Shown: positions 24,401-36,400 of the stretch, in pieces | How positions within the stretch are numbered: the stretch's first letter is position 1 | How the letters are laid out: each line of letters starts with the position of its first letter | Assembly (NCBI GenBank): GCA_030248215.1 | Contig: JASANG010003874.1 | Coordinates: forward strand, 1-64,000 | Direction of reading: 5' to 3' | Origin: Enoplolaimus lenunculus | Taxonomy: Eukaryota; Nematoda; Enoplea; Enoplida; Thoracostomopsidae | DNA length: 64,000 nt | The notes under the pieces: generated by a model | What the model saw: only the letters and a program-made list of their open reading frames with translations | Told to the model about the DNA's origin: nothing | Database searches by the model: none | Translations under genes and position numbers: made by a program

Positions 24401-27400
24401 AGAAATTTTTTCGAAAAGTTGGGCAAATTATATATCATTTGACGCAGTTTGCAAAGCTGAGTCGAGTGGTGTTAAACTTTCTGCAATTAGAAGTCTGCTT
24501 AACGAGTATTTATCAAATAACTGTTTAGGCGCGCTGCCAACGATCATGGTTCGGCACCAAATCTAGTTATTTGACAATAACTCGTTAGCCAGACGTCTGA
24601 TTGGCAAACATTTACAACAATGTTTGTAGCTGCGCAGCCTGCGTCAAGTGGTATGTAATTTGTCTAATTTTTTAACAAAAATTTTCAGACCAATGGAGGA
24701 ATTTGAAACCTTAAAATTCGAATTTTTTAAAAAATTTAAGTTTGGGCGTTGAATAATCGGGGGAGCTCAACAGAACAGGAACCTACGCGTGGAGTGAGCT
24801 AAACAAGTCACACTTGTTTTTGTAAGAATGTATTAAATCCCAAGACACTTTTGGGTTTTTTCTGCCATCAAAACCTGTCAATTGCTGCAAGCTCACGAGA
24901 ATGTTATTTAACAAAATTCAATACTATTGATAACGTTTCAAAATGTTAGTCCAAATCATACTAATATCAGCAGCATTCTGATTTAGTTTTATACCCTTGG
25001 AAACTTATCAAACTTGTAAGCTTCAATTTTGCGTTATTAACACTAGGTACAAAATAAAAAATCCATTCCGCAAAATCTTAAAACTTTAAAAGAAAATTTT
25101 ATTTGTTTTAGAACGCAACTTTTGCTACACAAGTCCGACCGGATATTAACCAGATACCGGAACTGGATACCGATATTGAATGTTTTACCGGAACAGGAAC
25201 CGGATATCACATATTGTATATGTTAAAATATTAATTAGAGATGTGCCGATAACAAAATTTTTGCCGATGCCGATTCCAACTTTAGTGCAGCATGCTGTAG
25301 AAAGATATAGAATACTACATTAGATCATTATCCAAAACCTTAAATCCTTGATTTTATAAGATTGGTTCATTTTAGTTAGTTTTTAAAACACAACCGCAAA
25401 AGAGAAATCAGTTTCCCTGATCAGACGCACTGATATACGCCAACAAACTGTTTTCACTTTAAATTCAAAAATGCACGGATGGAAGCCCAATTCCGCAATA
25501 GGAAAAATCCAAATAAGTTGAAACAACCGAAAGCCTCAAAAGTTTTCATAGTATATAATCAAACTGCGTTAATTTAACTCAGCCGTTGTTAAAATTAACT
25601 CACTGGAATTTAACGTGAAAGAATTGACATGTAAACTATTGCTGGTACAAAATATGATTTTACCTTCATCAGGAGCTGGCTGTTGAAAATATTCAATCAA
25701 ATCTTCCATAAGTTTATGTACTTCTGGAAGTTCAAGCATGTCTGCAGTTACTTCCTCAACAGCTTCGTGTACCTTTTGCAATGTCCTAAAAATGCATGTA
25801 TCAATAAAATTGACCAGTGCAGTAATTGTGGCGCATAAAAGAAACAAATTCTGTTGAAATACTGTTGTATTATGCATTGTGTTATACAGAGGTCAAAAGA
25901 CCATGCGAGACAGTTATTATATTACACAACTCAGAACAGGTTAATTTCCATATTGGGTTACAATAATGCTGGAAAACCTGATAGATGACCATTGATATTC
26001 TAAGGGCGTAACAATATAAATTTCAGCGTAGTAATAAGTCTAAAACAAGGCCCAAGTCCATGCAAAAAACCTCATATCCTCAATCCTAACCAGGAATGGG
26101 CGGTCTACTTAAAAAGTGAGACCCGAGACCGAGACCTAACTACCAAGATTGGTCATAAGTACTTCAGAAAATTTGATTTTTTTATCAAATTACTGATGAC
26201 ATAATTTGAAAACAAATTTGGTAATTTAAAATTTAAATAGCTTTTAGTTAGTGATAAATTTTTTAATTCCGCAATGGGATTTTTGTAAATTTGTGCCCCG
26301 CGACATGAACAGGTGGTAATAGAGAGTTGTTTAAAGCTATTAAAGATACTAACGGCGAATTTTTCCATTAACTTTTCTCACATGAATATTTTCCATTTCA
26401 TATGAGATTTAATTTCAAGGTAGGTTTCGATCCCCAGTCAAGGGTGGGATGCGTTTACGATGACCATTGATCTATAGGAGCATGGCTCTCGAGTCTGAGG
26501 GGGCTCTCAAGTCTTTTGGAGATTTTACACTGCGCATATATGTTAGAAATGTTAAACAGTGCTCAAGGTGTCCGTATTTCTTGCATATTATTTGTATACA
26601 GTTACTCATAGTATACTCTATGAGTGAAAGAGTTAAAGAAATAAACAAAAATGCAATTTTTTACTTGAGCAAGACTTTACTTTAAAAATCTATTTAGAAC
26701 ACTGGAGCATTTACGAATAACACGCGCCGATTTCGATTCTTCTTGCTGGGCAACAACAAACGAAAAGCAATCGTCCATATGTCCTTCTTGTAACGCTATT
26801 GCCTTCTTCTCTTCCACTTTACCAATGCCTCGTTTAGTAATTTCTTGGACCTAAAACTTACCATTTTACAGTATTTTGCGAATACGTTCGTTCAAACATA
26901 CGCAGCTGATAAATATTCGTAGTTGTTGCACTGAAGACACCAGTTTGAGTTATACGTGCAGTTCTATGTTCATTTCAGTGCAACCTTAAGTTTGTGTGTG
27001 GAACTTCTTCAATGATAATTGTATAAAAAAATTCAGACAGAAAAAAATAACCTGGTATGACAACCACATCTCTGTTTGCAGGTGTTGCACAAAAACTGTC
27101 GTTTCACCATACAGAATTGCAGGCACTCCCATTCCCTCTTCTTCTTTTTCTTCCAATCCTTGCTTTTTGAAGTCCTGAAAATACCGATAACAACTGCTAC
27201 AGCATGCGAACAATCAGCAAAAAATTGATAAGCTCAAAGAGGCGAAAATGGCAGAATATTTCTTCGTCCAAACTATTCTTTATTAACAAAGTGTAACTTT
27301 TGTTTCAGTGTATTATTACTGTTGTTACTGAAAAATCAAATTCAATCGTGCGGTCTATATGTATCCTGCTCTTCTTTAATTATACGGTATACAACGGGTT

Positions 27401-30400
27401 CCATCGGAATTCCGATTCCGGCAAAACTCGACTTCCGATTCCGGTTGATTGCTGTTCCGATGCCGGAATTCTGATTTTCGGTTGAGATTTTAAGATGATT
27501 GAACTTAGATTTTGCTTGTTTCGTTCATTAGCAGTTATTCTGTTGGTTTTTCTTAGTAAATATTCCGAGTTGTTACGTGTATTCCGTCAGCTACATAAAC
27601 AATTTTTACTGAAACCGTGAACAGTAATGAAAACAGACATACTGCAACAAAAGTTTAAAGTCATACACCTTAAATTTTTAATAGAATTACTAAAACTTGA
27701 TTTCCATTCCAATTCCGGTTCCGACATAAAAATTTGATAACGATTCCGACTCCGCTTCCGACAAAATCTAGTCCCGGTTGGATCCCTACAGTAATGAAAC
27801 TTATGTTTTATTGTTAACATATTATTGGAATAACCAACTATTATTCTAAGAAACAGGTTACCTTCTCCGGCAACATTATAAATGTTGTTGCTTCGTATTT
27901 AGCTTTGTCTTTGTGCAGCAGACAAACTTGGCACGCTTGCATTTCATCATCTTTCAACACCGCAAGATATCGACCAGTTGTAATGTGTCGTATGCGAAAT
28001 ACCTCAACAACCATAATACGTGGATTCAAGTTCCAAAAGCATATCGACAGTTAACTAAACCGCAGTTAAATTTATTGCATTTTTCTCATTGGATCTTCAA
28101 GTCTACCAAAATTACATGTGAATTATCTCACTTCAATTACTGGTCATCGCCTCAATTTGCATGCGTAAGCACAAAACGCATATCGACTATTAAGTATACT
28201 GCAGTTACTGAACACATTGCATGAATTTTCATATTGGATGTACAAATTCACTTTAAATAGCGGTCATAGTCTCAATTTGCATGCGTACTCGACAACACTA
28301 ATTGGACAATTAAGCCTTGATTTATATTTTAAAAAATGATCTTTTTGCCCAAATGTAATGATAGGCAATTTATTCTTACACATCTCCTAACATTTAGATA
28401 GCATATAACAATTTCAAAACTTGCGTGTGTTGCAAAATAAAGATTATTAACACTTCGTGTAGCCATTGCGCTTAAGGCAACTGAAATTTTTAAATTTTCA
28501 ACTAAAAAGTAACCAGTAATGTTAGCATGGGGAGATTCAGAGGGTGTACGAGTACCGCAGCAGCTTGTCAGAGTTTTTCAAAAAAGGTTAGGTTCATTAA
28601 CAGCTGGAATTATACACATAAAAATCTGGCTGAGAGATTAAGTTTATGTAAAGAGTAGGAACTATCAAGAATACAAGGGTGTACAGGTATCTACAAATCC
28701 GCTATATACACTGAAGCCACAAATTGATTACTTTGTATTCCAATAAAACTCAAAACATGCTTGCACTAACCACTGCGTCACGTCTGTTTTGATTCCACCT
28801 TGTTGACGCATACTTACGATATTTACATATTCAACAAAACAGGCAAACCAAGTGTGAAAATTTGATTAACATCTACAATTACTATAACAAACAAATGCGC
28901 ATTTCTCGTCTGCTGCGCTCCTGAAGTTCCCTTCTCTATTCTTAATTGGGTTTGTGTCTGGTTTACCTGTCCAGTTTACGTCTGACGTAATGCGTCGTCC
29001 ACTCCACACAAATTTCTACTATCATAATATGATACGGACAGACGAAACTCGAATATCATATGAGATTGCCATACAAAGCACGGGCACACAGGTTAGCTCA
29101 ACATACAACTGTTCGAATGTCACGTGACACTATCAGACAAATTGGTTAATATCATATGATATTCCAAGTTAACAACACATTTGATATGATATTCAGCAAG
29201 ACAATTTAAAGTACCATATGATATTTTATTATACAGTTTAAGTGTATCATATGATATTTTATTATGTAGTTTACGACGAATCATAAGACAATCGGCCAAA
29301 ATTTGAATATTCCCGCCAAAATTTGAATTGCCTCACGGAGTCGGAGGTCAATTGTCTAGTGTGTCGGGTCAATTTTACTTAGTACCAGGTCAGTTGATAT
29401 TAAAAGAATACAATCGTTGTCTTTATTTCCGGTTGCAATTTTTAATTTCCCGCTTTAATATAAAATTTGTATAAACAAACTTAAATCACCTGTTCCCATT
29501 CCATGAGAGCCCCAAACCATTTCGCTCGAACCAACTCAAGTCTCCATAGTGATCTCGCTTGATTGACAGCATTGCCGCCTTGAAACACCACAACGCTAAA
29601 AACAAATCAGCTAATGTCAAATGATTAAGGTTTTCATTTTGTCCCTATCGGGCACCATCGCGCCTTCTACAAACTGTACTCAATCAGAGACTGTGGAGAA
29701 ACAAAGGTGTTTGACAAGAAAATAAGTTTTTCAAACATGTAAATTGTACCTCGTGGTTAATGCCACAAAACCGTAACAATACATGTTCCTGCTCCATGTA
29801 AAAACCATAGAAGAAACGCATTTTTTGCAGGGATATGGTGGAACCCTGTCGTGTCCCTTTCCATGACCAAGGACCTCGGTAGGTCACATTTAATCGGGGT
29901 CTCTGTGAATCGAATTTTTGATTAGTACTTTCGACCCTCATCGTATATATAACAGTAAAACGCCACATATAACAGTGCATTAGGTGAGCATTCTTTTATT
30001 CATCATAAACGTTTGTACTTATATTGCGGATGATCACCCCATGTTTCTGGTATTGTGATGCATTCATCATTGCCGTGATAAAATCGAAGGACGTCGCTGC
30101 CGAACACATAACCTACAACGATAGTAAACAGGAATTCAGAATTAGAACACATACGCTATCAGAATAACTTAACAAGTAGTAGCAAATTATGATTTTAGCG
30201 TTGACAATAGGATGATGGGATATATCCCGAATATAAAGGTACCGCTGGCATATTCCTAGCAGAATGATAGGTACGAAGAGGGATTGGACGCCGCAGGATT
30301 TTAACAGGTAGTTTTGTAAATCGAACAAGCGCTGAACCAACTGTTAAATGATACGAACGTCATGTGTGCAAAATGGTGACCCAACTGTGAATAGTTCGTG

Positions 30401-33400
30401 ATTTCGATTACGGTTTGAAACCACCAACTCCGCGCTTAAGTCCGTTTTCCAATGACGCTTATATCGCTGTGGTTCAATAAATGCAGTCGTTTCCCCTTTT
30501 ATTCCCCCAACACAGTGTTAAAGCTATATACCGGTAATGTACAAATACGACTAGACAGGTATAACAACAATATGCTTAACTGCCGACCTTATTGTCAACC
30601 GAAGGTGCCGAAAGTTCCTTTGTTTTGGTGCTTTCCGCACGTCAACTACGATATACTTAACCCTGTTGTTCTACTAAGTCACCTGCTCACACCGTACAAA
30701 TAAATGCAAACTCAACGTGACAAACCCCGGATACTCCGTAAATCCCCAAATAACCGTACAAAACCCCTAAGAATCCCCAAGTAACCACCGAGACTAGCCC
30801 CGCTAGAATCGGCAACCCCAGAACAACTTTCAAATATCCCCAGAAAATCCCCTTAACACATTCGCCAAGTATCCCCGATATTCCCCTGGTACTGCCCGTA
30901 GGCTCCGCGCTATGCGCTTTCCTTGATGAATCCCTGATTACGCCGGTTCACCGTGCTCACATTGGAGCTACCGTGACTACTAGTCCAAGAAAAACCTATA
31001 TGTCCAAGTCTCCCGAGGACCGCTATGCAAACCAACTAATTCCAAACAACACTAATAAATTCCGTCAACTACACAGGTAACTCGCATACAAAAACGCCGC
31101 AGTTTCAGGTGAAAAATATTAGAATGATTTTGGAGGCTGCCTAACCCAGCCCCCGTATTTTGTTAGTTTGCATATATTTGGGTGTCCCGGGAGTCTCAGA
31201 CACCTTACGGACAGCTGAATCCGCTATTACAATAACGTATGCACAACAACAACTTATAGCTCCCCAGACCCTAGCTATGAAATTTGGCGCAACAGGCCAA
31301 CAAAAATATATATTTAAGGGCCACGCAGAGGCCCTGAGTAGTGATACCTTGCGGACGCAGCCGCCATGCATAGATTTTATAAATTTTTACGCCGTTTAGC
31401 AACGCCTGAGCCTAACTTAAGTTCTAAGAGAGACTAGGCGGAGCCGGGGACTCCCTTAAGGTGTGGTTTAGGATGTGGTTTTAGATTTATTTTAGTTTTT
31501 AGATTGAAATATATTTGAGTGTGGCACAGCCGCATACACCAACTACCTGATATTAATAGACTATCGACACACAAGTTGTCCTGTGCTGTTAATGGTTTCG
31601 ATTCTAATATGATATACTGGATAGAAAAATACCATATTAAACAGCGCCGCAGTCGTTGAGAAAGAATTTTAAATTGAAATTTATACAAAAAGCGAACATA
31701 AAGTCAAATCAAACGCAAAACCTCAACTGAAACAATTCTTTGACTGAAAGTCAAATGCACGGTCACCGCGAGTTGGTCAAACCCAAAATTGTTGTGCTCC
31801 ATCAAGCTCAAATGATAGAATTCACATAAATGTGAATCTAGTGGTGGTTATCTGCACACAGACAAATTACTTTTGAGTAATTAAGCCTTAACATTATGCC
31901 AGCGGAACGTTGTAAATTTAAGACGGCTAAGTTTCTGAAATCTTACTAAGTACTTAAGTTATATAGTTAATTAAGCGGATTTTGAGCAACAGCCATCGTT
32001 ACAACAAAATAAAGTAAATTTTGATACAAATTAAAGAGGCACCATTAGTCTACCATTACTAGACTAAAATTAGCATGTCTGAATGGCTCATTGTTAATAC
32101 ATCAAAATTAGGCAGCGACTTAAGTATTTACTAAAACCTGAGTATATACGCTTTTAAAAACGATAAAATGGAGTGTTTCTGAAAACTTAGTTAACTACAT
32201 ATCCACTTAAGTTTTGCAAAGTATTTACTTAAGAAAAGAAGAACTTCCGTCAAAAACTTTCCGATAATTAATATTTACTTATTAACTTAAGCATCTTTCT
32301 CAAATATCAAATTGGTTAAGTTATTAAGCCAATGTGTAAATCAGGGCTTAGCAGTAGTATTTATATCCCTAAGCCTACACCTAAGAATAGGAATAAGCTT
32401 ATACATAAACCTGAGTCTTAGCCAAGCTTACTTCGTATCAGTCTCTTGACAAACGGTCTGCCCCTGATCTATATGGTCCAGCAACTGCTTAGCAAATATT
32501 TATGTATAAAGTTATACTTTAGTGAAAGGTTTCAGAATTCCAGCCATTATTCCGTACGTTTTCGCGCAATTACGTCCACACTTGGTCTATTTCACGATAT
32601 ATGCTTTTTACATAGTCCCTGAATGTCGACTTCGATTTAAGTCGGAGCTCCAGTTCAACTCATGTTTTGCTTCAAACGAAAATTCTACAGTAGAACAAAC
32701 CTCTTCCAAGTGTTATGGTTGTTGTTGTTGCTATTCATTGTTAATGTTATATACGTAGATTTTCAGTTTATTTTCGCTGGACGAAGACGTAGGCTTTCAA
32801 ATTATGTGCAATTAGGGTAACCGGTTTGGGCAGGTGACTATAAGCCAGATAGTTGTTATTTTGGTTCGTTTTGCATGCTGACTTATAGACTACAACAAAC
32901 TTTACTCTTCGCCAGGTCTTAAAACAAACCTTTGGTGCGGCCTACAGGGAGCAAAGCTACGAGTAATGCTTCAACGGACGGCTGAAACTGCAGTCGAACT
33001 CTCGGCGCAGTGGACAGCGAGGTGCCGTTGGGCTGAGTTACCGGAGTGGAGCAACTGACTGGCTGCACAAATGTGCTATAACCGCACACTTTCCACGTTT
33101 TTATGCGTATAACGGTTAGCATGCAAACCTGCTTAAATTTACTAAACGGCATAACAGACGATTATTTTCCAGACGGAACTTAAGATTCTTATCGTTCTGA
33201 ACATGCACGAACTGTAATGAAAGCATATACATTCCGTCCAACAATGAAATTGTATCACATTTCCACATATAATGATATAATAGGATTTGAGTGAAAAATT
33301 CTAGATTAGAATTTTGTAAATTTAACCAAAATTTTTCGTAAAAACCTTCTAATATATACATAATACATATTTCTTTGAAAATAGCCGCGAGCAAATACAA

Positions 33401-36400
33401 GAGCCACCGCCCGAGGGCGGTAACAAAAACCGCTAAATTCTGATTTGATAAGTATTTATCACAACGCTTAGCATTAAAGGTCACAAATATTCGATATTGT
33501 ATGAATATTGTGTAAATATATATTCGAATGAAGTTTTGTTAATAACCCAAAATTTTTGTTGCTTTCTAATTTTTTTCCACATCTTAATTTGAAAACACAA
33601 CAGAATCCATTGGATTTTGAAAAAACAACAAAATTGACAAAATTTTACCAGTATGACGTTCACGAATAAATCCTGAGGTGCACGGTATTATGTTCCACAA
33701 TGTTTGGTGAAATGCTGCAATAACCATTGACCGTAATCCCGGTGGCATCATGATATGCTAAAAATTATATATACATATATTCATAATCCTCCTACTGAAA
33801 TTTCGCTGCGGATGAGGTGATACACGAATCCGCTGTTGTAACAACTGAGCTACGCAACCATGTAAACTTTTAGTTGCAATGGTTCTAAGTAGTGTAAATT
33901 TGGTACTAGAAGATGCGGATATATAATATAAAACTGTTTGTATACACCCAACAAAAAATATAAAACTATTTTCAAAGACAACATAGTGATAGTTTTCCAT
34001 TGTGTAACAAGAAAAAGGGTTCATATCCACGATATCATTTTTAACGATAGGTTTTCAAACTGACAAACATCTGCTATTATACAGATCTCAAAATTGGTAC
34101 AGAAGGCGGGCAGTTCAAACGCGATCAATGAACACTTACTAAATATCGTTCTGTAGCAACGCTGACTAAAATAACATCATCTCCAACACGCACTTTTTCG
34201 CCTTCAGATCGCTGCTTGGACGCCGGGTGGATCAGCCACCAACACGATTCACCTGAAATTCTCATTTCGTTTTATCGTTGAATTACAAGTGCCTATAAGA
34301 GTGTGGAATAAATGAATCCATTTTTGAACAAGGTTTGGAGTCCCGGTCTCGGCCTCGGTCTTGGTCTCGGCAAGTCTCGGCGAGTCTCGGTGTTTGACAG
34401 GTATTTTTTGAGAAATCATGATTTTATAGTTACGCAATAATTCCAAGCAGATATTCACAAAAAACACAAAAAAGCTATGAAAAGCACAAAAAATATGAAA
34501 AATATAACAACTATTTAAAATGCATTAAAGATAATTTATTTCTAAAATTTAGCTTGTTTCGGTGATATCCAAAAATTGACCGAGACCGAGACTTTTCTTG
34601 GCCGGTCTCGGTGATCAGGTCTCGGTCCCAGTTTATAACCGATACCGCACATCCCTGGTTTTGAATATGGGTATACCACGCACCCAATTTGTGCTGTTTG
34701 ATCATGTTTTGTATGTTGATATATTATTATAATAGCAAGAATAAGTGAATACTTGTACTCTACGCAAGTCCTTCATATAGCCCTCCTGTCACTTCCAAGT
34801 ATCAACTAATAACAATTTTTTACAGTCACCTTGCAGAAGAAGGCATTAACTTGCATTTAACAAATTAATCATCAGCATCACAGTGCATTCTACCTTCATC
34901 AGTTTCTTGCAGCCCCACATCAAATGACAATTTGTCGCTGGAGGATGACGTTTTCAGACAGGCCAGAAACATATCGCTTAGCGCATGACGCAACTGAACA
35001 GCGTGTCCGTATAATAATGCACGATTGCCGGTTGGAGCCTGTGCATTCAGAAACATTTATATTGCAATAAAAGCACCATGGGTGTAGCCAGGATTTTTGT
35101 TTGGGAGCCCACACAAATAGTATAAATATATAGTGTGTTAATCAATTTTCATCAATTAGCATGTGATACAGGGCGCAAAACGGAACTGGATTATATCGGA
35201 ATCGAAATCAAAACTATAAATTTTGTAACAATACGTATAATATGTATTAAAAATTAATTTAGGGTATATATATCTGTTAGCTGGCAACAATTTGTAAAAA
35301 TGGCGCCTCAACATATTGGCATTGTTTTTGGTTCTGTAAAGCTGAACTACAATGAATTATTGTTATTTCCAAAATTTTCGTTTGTTTGGATGTTAAGATC
35401 GAGAGAATTTTTATGCAACCAAAGAATGGTTAAATTAAAATTGCAAAATTCCAATTCCGATTGATTGTGCAACCGGCATCAGAATCGGAACTCGTTTTGA
35501 ATCGGAATTGTAAAAGCCTAAGACAAGCTTAAGATAAGCCCAAACAAAACAATATGCTTTAAGCGTTCCCTACTGCGGTCTTGAGAGAAACCGACCAGCT
35601 GGGCACCACTAAAAGTAACATGGCCTGATATTTGTACGATTAAGTTTAAGTATATTTGAATGTGGTTTTTTCTTCTTGGAACGTATTAAACGTCTCATAG
35701 TGATCAGCGCACCTTGACAAATTATAACGACTTAAATGGAACTTTCAGTGAAACCCAAACAAATGGTAGACTTGCAATTAAAAGATTAATCAAAATAGCC
35801 GATTACATTTTTCTCGCGATCGGAACCGAGCATTTCTTGCAAGGCGCGCATCGACAGCGCTTCGCGAATATAGAACATGCCTATGGATAAATCAGGCGGT
35901 TTTTCCTGAAATTTCACTTTTATTCCAAATTAAAATCAAACAAAAGTTATCGCAAAAATGCTTGCAACAGTACACTCAAAACACACAACTTTATTGGTCA
36001 AAAAATTAATTTTTTCAGTAACAGCCCAACCATTATCATATCTAAGATGTCAGTCAAACTAATCAACGAATTGGAATTACGCTGTAAAATGACATCGAAA
36101 AAATTCAACTGAAACGCTCCAACATGGTTATTCTGCAATGAAAATCTGTACACCGCTGTATATATTGTCCAGTCAATTTAGGAACACCCGTAATGTAGGA
36201 AGATATGACGAAACATGCCCCCGCATTGCGGAAGTATTTGTGACCGGAGATCGTGAAAGAGGTTCAGTAAAATAATTCCGTTGTTCAGAAATGTATCACA
36301 GATGTATTACTTGCCATCATGTTAAACAAAGCTTAAACTTTATGGTTTATATGAACATATGCTAATTTAATCGTTAATATAATAAAGCACGGTTATTCTA

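Larger units (their letters stand above)
21593..25785 (-). other. unc-68: RyR exons 12-16: N-terminal helical (RIH) region
   Basis: About residues 427-608. Landmarks are [13 protein letters not shown] (exon 12), [11 protein letters not shown] (exon 13), [13 protein letters not shown] and STFLYLL (exon 14), [15 protein letters not shown] and [11 protein letters not shown] (exon 15), and [19 protein letters not shown] with [17 protein letters not shown] (exon 16). All are near-verbatim RyR segments. Confidence 0.93.

Noticed and set aside
27841-28029. Upstream part of the minus frame before RyR exon 9 as coding
   Set aside because: The protein aligns only from [10 protein letters not shown] on. 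An AG directly before GTA gives the right phase and family length.
29684-29980. 98-codon minus frame between RyR exons 7 and 8 as an alternative exon
   Set aside because: It shows no similarity to the RyR segment expected there. The flanking exons join in phase without it.
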